Assembly (NCBI RefSeq): GCF_000150955.2
Contig: NC_011676.1
Coordinates: 330,419 to 394,418 of the forward strand
DNA length: 64,000 bases
DNA from: Phaeodactylum tricornutum CCAP 1055/1
Lineage: Eukaryota > Bacillariophyta > Bacillariophyceae > Surirellales > Neidiaceae
Direction: 5' to 3'
In this document: piece after piece, positions 9,195 through 20,349 of the stretch
Layout: the number at the start of each line of letters is the position of its first letter
Position numbering within the stretch: the first letter of the stretch is position 1
Notes under the pieces: model-generated
What the model was told of the DNA's origin: nothing
The model's input: only the letters and a program-made list of their open reading frames with translations
The model's database searches: none
Position numbers and translations under genes: made by a program

Positions 9195-10386
9195 TCATCT
9201 ATAAAATTGAATGATCAACGATCCTCGATCAGTTCCATTTTTGATCCGCATCCCCTTGTTTGGTACAGTTAGCTGTTGGCCCGGTCGTAGCAACGTCGAG
9301 TTGGGCGGAACGGTGCGGGCCCACACCTCACCATCGGGTAAAGTTACGTTCAACTGAAAGGGAAGATGCGGGGAATTAACAAGAGGTAGACGTTGTCGAA
9401 ATACCAAATCGTCGCCAGTCCGCTGCAGCGTGGTATGGTGCTTTTCTTGCAACACAAACGTGATACCGGGATATGGCGGGATGGCCGGGAAGGTGATCTT
9501 TGTGTTCGTCTTCCACCCAGCCTTAACAGTTACAGTATACGTTTTGGATAAGCCGTTCCCAAATTTTACTTTGAGTCTCTTTGTAGTCCCATTGTAGAGT
9601 TCTTCTAAAGAGCATTTCAATGGACGCGTGTACGATTGAGGCGATGACGGCCGTGGTCCGTAGTCCGTGCGAGCACCAGCAGCACCTTGTCCGGTACCCA
9701 TCATTTCACGGAGCAGCTCGGATAAATCAATATTCATACCGCTCGAGCTTCTACCGGCGGAACTTCCAAAGAACGCACTTGTATCAAAACCACCGCCATT
9801 AAACATGCCGGCAAAATCTGGCGGAACCGTGCCCCCACCTGCAAATGAGGTTTCTGAAGCCCCACCAAAATTTTTGTTGCTTGCTCTCAAGTTCACACCA
9901 TCGTCTCCGAACTTATCATATATCTGCCGTTTTTCGGGATCTGACAGCGTCTCGTACGCCTTTTGAATTTCCTTGAACTTGTCTCTAAAAAGTACCATAA
10001 ATTTACTGTGAGAAAATACAGTCGTACAACTCCAAGTGCAGGGAATCAGCTTTTAAAAGTGCGCAAACCAACCATTGAAGTCACCGCGACAATCTCGCTC
10101 ATCCTTCACAAACTTACTCATCCCCTCCTTTATCGGGATGATACTTCAGACATTGTTTTCGGTACGCTTTTTTGAGTTCCGATTCCGAGCATGTCTTGCG
10201 TACACCGAGTGTTTCATACAAAGCTGCTTTGGGATATATTGGTTGCTTAGCTGTACAGCTTGCCATAACGTAAATACTTAGCCACAGCAAACACCGAAAT
10301 GCCCGTGGCCGACAAGATCCAACACAAAGCAGCGAACATGCTCGTTGCGGTCGACTTCGCTTTCGTGAAGGAGTAGCTGCTTCCAT
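9195..10386 (-). CDS. DnaJ/Hsp40 class B co-chaperone (two exons)
   Basis: Exon 1 is 10386-10118 and exon 2 is 9984-9195, with a 133-base GTAAGT…TTTTAG intron that splits the J domain and keeps the frame (…GGDE then DKFKEIQ…). The product is 352 residues. Order: a basic then hydrophobic N-terminus that could be a signal or anchor sequence (an alternative start is Met41), a J domain with the HPD triad at residues 83-85, a Gly/Phe/Ser/Asn-rich linker, and two C-terminal substrate-binding beta domains ([17 protein letters not shown]; a tail ending IIQFYR). There are no zinc-finger Cys repeats, so it is class B (Sis1/DNAJB1 type). It would stimulate Hsp70 ATPase; the compartment is undecided. Confidence 0.88.
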
Positions 10387-10871
10387 CAGAAAAATATACG
10401 CTCCTAAGAAATTACATTAACACGCAGAGGTCCGAAGGCGATTCCTTTTTGGATCGGCCGGTTCATTTCTGTGATTCATTCAGACAAGTAGACCCGGATC
10501 TACCGTGCCAAGGTTGTGACAAAAACCGAGAAGGATATTAAAGGGAAAACATTGACACTCAAAATATTTACTACTCCGTTGCAATCCAATGAAATTTCTT
10601 ACTTTGCAAACGTGCCATCTAATTGTTTATGCAGAGCCTAAGTGGGCGGTAACCAGTTTGAAGCTCTATATTGTTCATGGCTGACATAAGTAACGCTCTT
10701 CAAAAAATGGAGACTGCGTGTGGTTATCCCAAACAAAGGCCGCTCCGACCGACAAATAATGAGTAGTTTGAAATTTTGATCCTCATTAATCAGAGGCTTC
10801 CCCTTTTGCATTACGGTTACAGCTCTTTGTGTATCTTACAATATATTCTTGAGCAAACAGGATTCATCACA
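10387..10871. other. Intergenic at the left border of the accessory zone
   Basis: No gene is recognised. AT content rises towards the FkbM-type pseudogene. Confidence 0.4.
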
Positions 10872-11769
10872 ATGGCTTTTTTTCGGTTCGCAAAACTTGC
10901 CTTTATTGTTGTCCTTGTCTGCGTGCTAATGACCATCAGTATCATAATGTCTACTATCAACACACCCTTGGCAATTGGAGAAGACTTTGATACGTTATCA
11001 GATCCTTATCTGTCCAATGCCAATCCTCCACCAACTATGTTCCGGACTGGAGCTCGTCCGTGTGCTCTCCAAAATATCTCGAGTTTGAGCCAAAAGAAAA
11101 TCCTCAAGTCGCAATATGAAGAAGATCGACATTTGCTGTCTTTTTTCAATGGTCTCTGCGGTGGTACCTATATGGAAATGGGTGCTCTGGACGGTCGACT
11201 GTACAGCAATTCGTATTCTTTCCACAAAGCTATGGACTGGAAGGGTCTTCTTGTTGAGCTGACTCCAGAAAGCTACCACCAATTGGTAAAGAATCGGCCT
11301 AACGAATTAGCCGTCGTCAATGCGGCGGTATGCGATCAAGCCAAGAAGATACACTACTATTCGAAGCTCAAGCAGCCAGCCGTTTCAGGAGTGTGGGAAT
11401 TTACGGCCCTCGAATTTAGAGAAAAATGGTGGTCCAATATCACGATCGCCGACACCGAAGAGATTGATTGCATACCTTTGAAGGAAATCATCACAAAGAA
11501 CGTTGGCGAACCAGCCTTTTTCGACTTTTTCAGAGGGCTCGGAGTTCATGGCTTTGCAAGGCCTGGACTTCACCAAAGTGGGCTTCGGAATTGTATTTAT
11601 CGAGCGTCAGCGGTACAATCCAATTAAAGACCTGGCAATTCGGACTATCATGGAGAGAAATGGATACATCTTCTTGTATGAAAAATCTAATAGCGTATGG
11701 TTTGCGAATGCGCGTTTCGATGAAATCTACAACGGTGTACTTGGCACCAAGGTATCTTTGGAGCTTTAA
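10872..11769 (+). pseudogene. FkbM-type methyltransferase, frameshifted copy
   Basis: This is a paralogue of the intact gene at 17661-18569 and aligns over its whole length. From the ATG at 10872 it has an N-terminal membrane segment, the EMGALDGRLYSNS block (SAM-binding side of FkbM/Methyltransf_21 proteins) and AAVCDQAKKIHYYS. At about 11531 an 11-base gap relative to the intact copy removes the SFDIEG segment and shifts the frame. The remainder (GSEFMALQGLDF … DEIYNGVLGT) continues in another frame to 11769. A read of the single frame would stop at 11627 with an unrelated 30-residue tail. The two halves remain highly similar to the sister gene, so decay is recent or the allele is strain-specific. 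Confidence 0.75.
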
Positions 11770-11770
11770 T

Positions 11771-12905
11771 ATCTATCATCCCAACCTGCGCCGAAGCTCA
11801 GTGTGAAATGAAGTGTGCTGATCAAAGGCGAGCACTTGCGTGCTTTTATATGAATCTTTTGAACTGGTTGATGCTTCATCATAAGGTAGTACACCCAGTG
11901 TACCAGTTTTATCCTTTTTTCCGAATTTTCTATTTCTAAAATTCTAGAGTTTGCAGTGTTTCTAAAACGCCAAACCTGAAGCAATTCAAAATCAGGTCTC
12001 CCCCATAACCAACAATGGGTCATTTACAGTTAACGGAAGTATAGATAGAATAAAACTAGGACACGTAGGTCAAAACTTGGCAATGAACAAGACTTCCTAG
12101 CCACAAAAAGGGAAGAAACCAGAGTTTCAGACTTCTCTGAACCATCAGAAGACACGATATTCTTACAGTTAGCCAATTGCAAAGATGAAAGTGGATTGCT
12201 GATTGCAAGAGGGGGAAGATGCTGGCTTTGAAGGAGCCCACTCACTCCGGGCTAGCCTGCTAGCCCAAATAATTGATATGATGAAAAGTCCATTTCAATT
12301 GTCTGCCCTGTGTAAGTCAATCCTTAGTCTAGTAATAAAGATGTTATAAATCTGTTGTTATACTCTTATTTTTAACTCCATGAGCCAATGTTAAGTGATC
12401 TTATACTTTTCTTTTAGAAACGTAGCTGGCTAATGCCGCAGTGAACAAACCAGTGGCTTGCGGGAACATCCCTTTTGGCCGGCATTGGGGAATTGCGGCC
12501 TGACAATGATCCGAATTATTTCCACTGTAACTGACTGTCAAAATCAAAATAAGCAATCCTGGGATTTCGCCCAAGTAGTTTAGTCAACCCGCACAAAGTA
12601 GCAGGAAAACTAAAAATAATTTGAGGAAATTCCCTATTCGGGCGGCGCCTATGCCGCAATTCTCCTATTACTGCCAAATCCGAGATTTTTTAAATAATAT
12701 TTTTTGAGCGCGAATTCCCTCCTAAGTAACACAACCAATCAAGAACTTATCCTTCATACTTTTTAATGACCGTGTAGAGTATATTTCTCATGCATCAGTC
12801 AGAGTTGGTGGTAAAAATCAATACGTATTCCTTGACTATTAGTGCAGTCAGTACTTGCCACAAGAGAATCACAATGGGGGCAACTTTTTAACCCGACTCT
12901 ACAGT
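11771..12905. other. AT-rich intergenic region, no gene
   Basis: No coding sequence is supported. Two short GC-rich stretches, about 12477-12502 and 12650-12675, are partly complementary around a GCCGCAATTC core, but the match is too short to call an element. Confidence 0.4.
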
Positions 12906-12910
12906 ACCGC

Positions 12911-13200
<290 letters not shown>

Positions 13201-13219
13201 GGAAAAAGGGAGCGACAAT

Positions 13220-13377
13220 CAGATCTGAAAATTGCTAAGTACTTTCGGTGAGCGCCAAACGGCTTTTAAGTAAAATTAACAATTATTAAATAATCCAGTA
13301 CTCGGTGTATGCTCTGTGTATTATATAGCGGAGGTATCGAGCTGGCAGGGATGAGCTGCTTCCAACCCATGACCTAC
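13220..13377 (-). repeat. Dispersed ~200 bp repeat, copy 1 (truncated, inverted)
   Basis: This copy aligns in reverse orientation to 17075-17216 over ~150 bases with a few indels. Shared blocks include CAGATCTGAAAATTG, GGTGAGCGCCAAACGG, CTCGGTGTATGCT and GGCAGGGATGAGCTGCTTCC. It lacks the outer ~55 bases (paired AAATAGCG units) seen in copies 2 and 3; the thiC fragment lies there instead. Confidence 0.8.
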
Positions 13378-13404
13378 TTCATTCGCCACGCCTTTTACCC
13401 TTTC

Positions 13405-15180
13405 ATAGAAGATATATGGAGCCTGAGCCTTTGCCAGCATCTCCGTCAATACTCCCGGAACGAGAGAGTCTTGTTTCATTACCACGGACTTGGCGTGCCG
13501 AGACCAACCCACAATGGAGAGATATGGACGTTCGACGCCAGGCGTACAGAATAGATTGCCTCATCAGTTGCAGATGTTCGGACGTGGCCGGGAAAACCCA
13601 GTATTGTAAGTGTGTGCTTTTGGCAGATGTTTGATAGCTGTTGAGTTTCTGCTTACGGTTTTTATTTCATTCCTTGCTGTTACCTACCAAGGTTGTTTTG
13701 GGCTGTTCCTCCGCTGGCGCATTAGTGTCTTTCTTTACGGCGCCAATGGCCGATCCTTCGGTTGTACCCTCCTCGGCACCACCGCGAGCTCAGACCGAAC
13801 CGACCATTCTTAGGGAACAAGCATCGGAGTGGGTTAGCGACACAGTCGTACTATGTCCTTGCTCCAAAGGCGAATGGCTACCCATGAACACAGACTATCC
13901 CGTCGACATTTTTACGTCGTCTTTAACCACTCCACTCAAGATTGTTCTTCAGTGGTCCATTCAGCGGAATCCCGTCAGCATGGCTTCCCTTCATCCAGAT
14001 GCAGAGACCACATTCCTGGTGTTTTCAACGATCGAAAAACTCCATTTGGAGAATTGAATTGGACATTTGCCGCCGTAACGGATTCAATTGCTTGGAACGC
14101 ACTACCGAAACCATTATTTCAGCGATTTTTTCGTCACGATTTGCTGATGCCCAGTATGTTTCGTATCTTTTTATTGGCTTACCGAGTTCTGCATTCTATG
14201 GGTAGCACCCCAGTATCATATCCTCCGTTGCCACTAGGCATTTCGAATCATCAACTGTGGCAATCTTGGTACTTGATCTGTGAAATAGTGTTGATGCAGC
14301 TCATGAATGACGGAGTGCTTGGAAGCCATTTTAAGGAAAACAAGAGAATTCATGATGCAGAAGGCAGGGATGATCTAGACGACAATAAAAACGTGGATGC
14401 GGCTCCGGATCCTAAAGGAAAAACTTCCACACACCCGACTAATCATACAGTGAGTGTCTCATCTTCGTTTCTCGGAGCAATTGACAGCTTTTGAAGTATG
14501 GCTAGAATTTACGTCAATCCATAAGATGCAGTTGAAACTCGGAATGTTGGAGCTACCCGAACCGCAGTCAATTGTACTACAGGTCCTACTTAGTCAGACA
14601 CAATTTATTCTGCGTTCCACCTCCTTATGCTTAGAATTTGGCCCATGGGCAGTAATCTGTCACTGATTCTTGGAATTTTCCCCTACGGATCGAAATTGCT
14701 GTAATCTCCTGACTACAAGAGCTTATTGGTTGGTATTTGGGCGTCTATCTCGGCTTTCGACCCTTCTTGTCGCCTTGACAAGCTGAAAAACAGAAATCTT
14801 CACCACTTTGTCCAGTATTTGACATTGGGCCCGGATGCATCTGGTTCAGTCAAAGAAGCCAAGCCGCTCGGGAGCGAACCTTGGCTGCGTTCGACTTGTC
14901 CATTGCTTGTGATGGGTACCCTATGGGGCAGTCCGAATGTGTTCGACATCGCCTCGATTGTCATTTCTGCGCGCTCTTTTCTGCTCACGAAAAAACAGAA
15001 AAATGTCAGGATGGCGATATGAACTTTATTTGCCAACGCACTTTCGACTTTGGTTACGTACTTGCATCGCGGGCATGACGAAGGACAACAATGCAACGCA
15101 GGCTGAAGCGTACAACGCGTGTACATTTACGCCTTTTTGTGCAAATCACCAAGCACTGAGATCAGGTTTAACAACCATAT
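13405..15180 (+). pseudogene. Raptor (TORC1 scaffold) fragment, decayed, one intron retained
   Basis: Pieces in several forward frames follow raptor in the correct order. The conserved N-terminal region is seen as NERVLFHYHGLGVPRPTHNG and EIWTF, then WPGKPSI, VVLGCSSAGALVSFF, LPMNTDYPVDIFTSSLTTP, NDRKTPFGELNW, DSIAWNALP, LFQRFFRHDLL, EQLTAFEVWLEF, IVLQVLLSQ and FGPWAV. Weaker armadillo-region remains (AFDPSCR … LHHFVQYL) follow. A GTAAGT at 13606 and a …CTACCAAG near 13690 rejoin KPSI to VVLG exactly, so a spliceosomal intron is preserved. At least three frame changes elsewhere and the absence of the WD40 C-terminus show it is a non-functional piece. A complete raptor gene is expected elsewhere. 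Confidence 0.8.
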
Positions 15181-15349
15181 AGGCAAAGTCAGAAGTATGC
15201 TCTATCTGAGGCCTACCTCTCCACAATGTAGAGATAACTATAGTTCTTTATATTACATATAACTGTTAACACATTGCTCCAATGTACCAGTTCGAGAACA
15301 ACAAGAGGGAATGCAAGAGTCAGATTGGTTGCAGGAAGAAGAGGAACTC

Positions 15350-17040
15350 TTAACCACCCGTCACCTCAGGCAATGGAAAGTGACACCCCCTTGCATCACT
15401 ATGATGTGGCGGATGGTATTGAAGTACTTGTCGGTCTCGCTGCGACCCGGGAGAAGTTTGCGTACTAAAACTGTTTGATAGTGATGGATACGCACCATGT
15501 TCCCCTGACACGATAAAACGGACAATAGCGAAGCTTGGTCGTTTCGTCAGTGGAGACAACAAGGAAGGACTATCCGTAGAAGGTGATGGTAGACTGTAGT
15601 TGACAGGGCGATATGCTGAGTGCTGACAAACATTGTCGCCACAGCCTGAAAATAAATCAATTAGGCAGCCGACATATAATTTGGTCGTGTTGTCATAATT
15701 TGGGACAAGACCAAACATCTGCCTAGCGTTAGCCGACAAATCGAATTGATACAGCAGGTCGCTAAGCTGGAAGTTGCCAAGCGTTGGTGTTCATCTATGG
15801 ACGAGGCAGAAGCTGTCCCAGTTGATTAGCCCGGGCAAGGTGGATTTGACCGGTGGCCGTAGCAAAAACAGAATAAGATCTGTTTCCGTGGCATTCTTTA
15901 GGCCTTTGATCAATAAAGTGGACTCGTAGGGCATCACGACGTCCCATAAACAGTCCTGCAAGGAAACAAGCAGTAGCGCTGGTAGTTGTTCCACTTCAGT
16001 AGCATGCCAAGCCAAATCACCTCGAGCAATCACAGAATGGACGCCTTGTTCTGGACTGGACAAGCGTGCCTCGGAAACTTCGTCCATTCCAAGGCGGTGA
16101 CGAGTTTAGACGCAATTTGATCCAAGAGTAGTGGAGTCGTGGTGGTACCCAGCGGTGGGCCGTCGCCATACTGCGCAAGTACGGAAATTGCCGTTGAGCG
16201 TACCAAGATATCAAGGTCAGTACTGCAACTAACTTGACCCATCGCTACCGGCAAGCGCATCATACGTTCTTCTTCCCACACAATCAACAGGAATTGTCGC
16301 CAGCGTTCTTCGTGAGCTTCCATCTGCGACTCCTTGTCGAGTTCAGCTCGCTCACAATTGGTGGAGCGCTTCTTCCAAATCGGCATCCGTCGGGTTGGCC
16401 CCGTACGGACTGTAGTACAAATTGAGAATCCGAGTACGCTCCCGTAGTGCCAGAGCATCCAACAGAGCGTCGTGGCCGGCTCTAGAGGCTGCAGTTACGG
16501 TCGGTTGGGAGCTCACCATGGTGCTGTGGGACGGTGGGTAGTGGATCCAGAGGGAGGTGTCGTCGTGCGAGTCACCGATACCGTTATTTCTACCGACACT
16601 GGTACCGCCTCCACTACCAGCATCGGCATATTGTTTAGAGCGGTACCGGCAGGAGAGAGCATAGTGCCCGGGATGGAGTTGCATATCGACCAGGGCTGAT
16701 ACTTGGTGAGGCACTGTTTGGACGCGAGAAGTGATGATTTCACCTTCGGCGGCAACATCACCGTCAACAACGACCAATTGACACAATTCGTCAACCACGT
16801 CGGTGGTTTGGATGTGCCCTACGAGGGCGTAAACGCGAGCGTCGCGAAAAAAAACACGCTTGGGGTTGGGTAGATTGGGGAGATTCGGACCAGAGGTCAC
16901 AGGACGGGAGCGCGGGTACGCGGGGCGTCCACACTTCCCGAGGTTCCCGTAGGGCGCTGTCCGCGGAGGAAGGTTTCCCGGTCCGTGTCGGTAGAATCCA
17001 TTGACGAACGCTTGTGTCGATATGTAGGGTAAGGATAAGG
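15350..17040 (-). pseudogene. Unrecognised gene, decayed fragment on the reverse strand
   Basis: Protein-like sequence runs through three reverse frames in a consistent order. First come RVFFRDARVYALVGHIQTTD, CQLVVVDGDVAAEGE and ALVDMQLHPGHYALSCRYRS. Then LLDALALRERTRILNLYYSP and YGANPTDADLEEALHQL. Then SQMEAHEERWRQFLLIVWEE, RLPVAMGQVSCSTDLDILVR and LLLDQIASKLVTALEW. Last come HATEVEQLPALLLVSLQD and LLYQFDLSANARQMFGLVPN. Codon-level coherence across frame changes suggests a real gene that has taken several indels. I do not recognise the family. It faces the raptor piece tail-to-tail, and its N-terminal side abuts repeat copy 2. Confidence 0.5.
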
Positions 17041-17074
17041 TGCTCGGCGACGTTGGGTGAAATAGATTGAAAGG

Positions 17075-17272
17075 GTAGGTCATGGGTTGGAAGCAGCTCA
17101 TCCCTGCCAGCACGATACCTCCGCCATACCATATACATAGCATACACCGAGCATTAGATTATTTTTTTAATTCCGTTTGGCGCTCACCAAAAAGTACTTA
17201 CCAATTTTCAGATCTGACCGAAATAGCGATTTCTCCAAGTCGTAGAGGCAGAAATAGCGGTTTTCCTCAAAA
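17075..17272 (+). repeat. Dispersed ~200 bp repeat, copy 2
   Basis: It is inverted relative to copy 1 and in direct orientation with copy 3 (21148-21360). Shared blocks run from GGGTTGGAAGCAGCTCATCC through CATACC and AAGTACTT to paired units GAAATAGCGATTT and GAAATAGCGGTTTT about 33 bases apart. Its 5' end touches the reverse-strand fragment. Confidence 0.8.
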
Positions 17273-17660
17273 TTTGTTCTATTAACAAGAAGGGTTTGCC
17301 AACTTTCTCGTTGCCAACTTTCCCGTTCTCAACAAGGCCAATGTTGGGACAACTTGAATTTGCATTTCTGATTGTTATTGCATGCAGTGTTGAAGTTTTA
17401 TTTTACAAGCTGTGGATCCCTATTTTTCCCGTTGTGGTTTTGAGGGGGCACATCTCTCCATGTCTATATGTCTGTGGCTGCGATGTCTGGGGACTAGCAA
17501 AACCCCTGAAACAAGCATTATATGTGGGGTTCATATCCCTGACTGTTAGTCTATTGCACAAGTCTATAATTCTATGTATTACAACTTTGATCTTCTACGA
17601 AAGTATGCAGGATTCTTCGGGTCTTTCAGCACAATTCTAGTCCATTATTGTTGCAGTTTT
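17273..17660. other. Intergenic, AT-rich
   Basis: This stretch lies between repeat copy 2 and the stop codon of the FkbM-type gene. A GCCAACTTTC unit occurs twice near 17297-17325. No gene is seen, and no homology with the corresponding left flank (11770-12900). Confidence 0.4.
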
Positions 17661-18569
17661 CTAGGTGCCAATGACATCTTTGTAGATTTCATCAAAATGA
17701 GCATTCACGAACCATACGCTGTTCGATTTTTCGTACAAATAAATGTATCCATTTCTCTCCATAATAGTACGAATTGCCAGGTTTTTCATTGGATTATTTG
17801 GCTGGCGCTCAATGAATATAATTCCGAAACCCACTTTGGAAAAATCTAGCCCTTGCAACGCCATGAATTCCGAGCCCTCGATGTCGAAACTAAAAAAGTC
17901 GAAAAAGGCTGGTTCTCCAACGTTTGTTGCAATGATTTCCCTCAGGGGTCTACAATCGATCTCTTGAGTATCAGCGAGCGTGATACCCGGCCACCATAAT
18001 TCCCGGAACTCGGTAGGAGCGAATTCCCATACTCCTGAAACGGCTGGCTGCCTTTGCTTCGAATAGTAGTGTATCTTCTTTGGTTGATCGCATACCGCCG
18101 CGTTAACGACGGCTAGTTCGCTGGGCCGATTCTCCACCAAGCGTAGATAGCTTTCTGGAGTCAGCTCCACAAGTAGACCCTTCCAATCCAAAGCTTTGTG
18201 GAAAGCAAATGAATTACTGTACAGCCTACCGTCCAAAGCGCCCATTTCTAGATAGGTACCTCCACAGAGACCGTTGAAAAAGGAAAGCAAGTGTTGATCT
18301 TCTCCTTGTTGCGACTTGAGGAGTTTCTTTTGGCTCAGACTCGCGATATCTTGGAGAGGGCACCTGTGAGCTTCACTCCGGAAAAAGGTAGGTATGGGAG
18401 TGGCACTGGAGAGTTCAGGAGCTACCAGCGTGACAAAGTCTGCCCCTATGCCAAAAGGGATATATTTTCCAAAAGTAAGGGTCTGTATGGCCATGGCTAT
18501 GCAGATGACGACAACAAAGTACTTGGCGTAAGTGGCATGATTTGACTGTGAGTACAAAAATGAAGCCAT
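17661..18569 (-). CDS. FkbM-family methyltransferase, membrane-anchored
   Basis: The 302-residue product starts at ATG 18569. A short N-terminus is followed by one hydrophobic segment (about residues 17-33), suggesting a type II Golgi or ER protein. The methyltransferase region has the EMGALDGRLYSNS block, KALDWKGLLVELTPESY, AAVCDQPKKIHYYS and then FDIEGSEFMALQGLDF, the characteristic acidic DxEGxE motif of FkbM/Methyltransf_21. It ends with GIIFIERQ and VWFVNAHF. FkbM enzymes are SAM-dependent O-methyltransferases; membrane-anchored eukaryotic members are often placed in glycan modification. Substrate is unknown. It faces a frameshifted paralogue 6 kb away. CTCACAGTCA occurs within its first codons. 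Confidence 0.85.
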   Translation of the reverse strand: MASFLYSQSNHATYAKYFVVVICIAMAIQTLTFGKYIPFGIGADFVTLVAPELSSATPIPTFFRSEAHRCPLQDIASLSQKKLLKSQQGEDQHLLSFFNGLCGGTYLEMGALDGRLYSNSFAFHKALDWKGLLVELTPESYLRLVENRPSELAVVNAAVCDQPKKIHYYSKQRQPAVSGVWEFAPTEFRELWWPGITLADTQEIDCRPLREIIATNVGEPAFFDFFSFDIEGSEFMALQGLDFSKVGFGIIFIERQPNNPMKNLAIRTIMERNGYIYLYEKSNSVWFVNAHFDEIYKDVIGT

Positions 18570-19600
18570 TGTGATGAATGCTTCTGCTCACGAATATTGG
18601 AAGAGACGTAGTGAAACGTAAAGGAAACGCGGAAGCCTCTTATTGTGTCGTTTTGCTTTAACAGTAAACAGGAAAGATCCAGTGGGGGCGCGTGCCTCAA
18701 CATCCCCCCCCCCCCCCCCAAAATTCCCTTGAAAACGAACTGTAAGTAGTTTTTGGCTTTACCGTTAAAAACTATTAAGCTGGAAATGACTATCGCATTG
18801 AGCAGGTCCGTTGCGATTTTAAACAAAAGAGAAAATTCGCTATTTGGGATGAGCAGGGGTGAAGATTACGCTCCCACTGATTTTAAGTGTTTTATTCTCG
18901 CGGGAAATACTTTGTAAGTAAGAGTTTTGATTAAGAAAAACCTCACATACTATGTTTAGATTTTAAGATTCAATGTAGCAGTCCCCTTCATAAAATTTTT
19001 GATTCTCCACCCAGCAACCTACCTTTTCTTTTGTAGAACGCACAACATGTTGGAATTGTTGGAAGGTCGGTACGACGAGTCGAGCAAGACGAACGGATGC
19101 AAGTACTGTTCCGAGACCGCCGTGTTGCTGGGCATTTCCCTTATGAAAAGGTCAATTGCGCGACCCGTAAAATCTCGTACGGTTGGTAGATAATACCGGG
19201 GGCAGTTGTTGTGGCTGCCACAAATAGGGTTGAAGCAATTTCAGTATCATTTCAAAGGCCGGGATGCTTGGAATGCTAAGTTTCCTTGCTTCTACCCAGC
19301 CAGCGCATCTCCATCCTACGATTCCTATTGAAGGATTCGTAGGAGGTGTGCTTAAAGCCGGAGGAAGTAGAGGGGTTGGCGGAAAGTTGTCTTAAATACA
19401 TTGCTGCAGACTGAGTATCGCTTTTAGACATGCAAAGCTATTGCGGCTGTCTCAACACGTGAGAGAGAAGCATGAATCTGTTAGCTTGACAATACATCTG
19501 CTAAAAAGTGCCACAAAAGAAGTTGCCGCTTTGGCCTTGCAAGATGCATCACTGTCAGCTCCACCAAACAGATCTTGGAAGGACCGTGCGGGCTATCCTT
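18570..19600. other. Intergenic with a C16 homopolymer
   Basis: A run of 16 C residues sits at 18704-18719. A short frame at about 19037-19170 is protein-like but too short to identify. Bases 18833-18860 faintly resemble the AAATAGCG part of the dispersed repeat in reverse. No intact gene is seen. Confidence 0.4.
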
Positions 19601-19604
19601 GTGG

Positions 19605-20310
19605 TACCAAAACACTGTTGTGTCAAGCTATCAAGTGGCCTCAATCAGGACATTGTGCATATGAATGTTTGGGTCTGATGCCACCATGTGGTATCCTTCT
19701 ATATGTCCCTTTGTGGGTGCTTCAAGACTTCCTTGGCAAGAGCTGCAGCTGGAGCTTGTAATGTGACACTCTAATTCCTTGCCCCCGCCGCTGTGTACGC
19801 GTCGTTGTACATTGAAAAGCTGAAGCAATTGTTTGTCAAATGTTTGCTTTAGCCCATTTGGCAGCCGCCTTGTGAGTTATTTTTTGACAAAATTGACGCA
19901 GTTTTTTGGGATTGGATGGTATTGCTGGGCGTATGAAGTCATATGGGTTGTCTACAGAAGCAATAGTTTTGAGTACTATCTTGAATAAAGTGGATGGTGT
20001 AGATGGTGAATCAAAAGATGGTGTTCTTGTGCTGGGTGCAATAAATTGGCCTTGGACTTCGGATGTTGCACTGCCGCGGCCAGGGTGTTTTGATAAGATG
20101 ATTTATGTCCCTCCTCCTGACTCTGAAGGCTAACAATCCATTCTTAATCTTGGGTGTCAAGAATTGATAGGAGGGCTTGCACCTGATATCAATATAGAAT
20201 TTTTGGCCAGTGAGGGAGTTTCTGGAAATCTGACAGGTGCCAGGATTGTAAATGCCTGTCAGGAAGCCGCCTCAGATGTGTTTTGTATCAATATAATAAG
20301 GAAAGCAGAA
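19605..20310 (+). pseudogene. AAA ATPase (AFG2/CDC48 type) second-domain fragment, decayed
   Basis: Forward frames give one AAA+ module in order. LLCQAIKWPQS and LGLMPPCGILLY lead into a degraded Walker A (family GPPGCxKT; here the Gly-Cys-x-Lys-Thr part survives at about 19716-19730). Then come VYASLYIEKLKQLF, Walker B as CELFFDKIDAVF (19870-19905), GRMKSYGLSTEA, VLVLGAINWPWTSD, a GCFD where the family has the Arg-finger GRFD, KMIYVPPPDSEG, and the C-terminal lid EFLASEGVSGNLTGARIVNA. There are in-frame stops and several frame changes. Only this ATPase domain is present; N-domain and first AAA domain are absent. The intact parent should lie elsewhere. Confidence 0.75.
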
Positions 20311-20349
20311 ATGCCAACAGCCATTTGGTTTTCAAACACTTGGATCTAG

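Noticed and set aside
12477-12675. Short inverted GC-rich segments as a small transposon
   Set aside because: The match is only ~13 of 15 bases, with no clear ends or target duplication.
13309-13554. 81-codon frame starting MLCVLYSGG as a gene
   Set aside because: Its first half lies in the dispersed repeat and its second half is the raptor fragment. The similar start of the frame at 17143 (-) is the inverted repeat copy, not gene homology.
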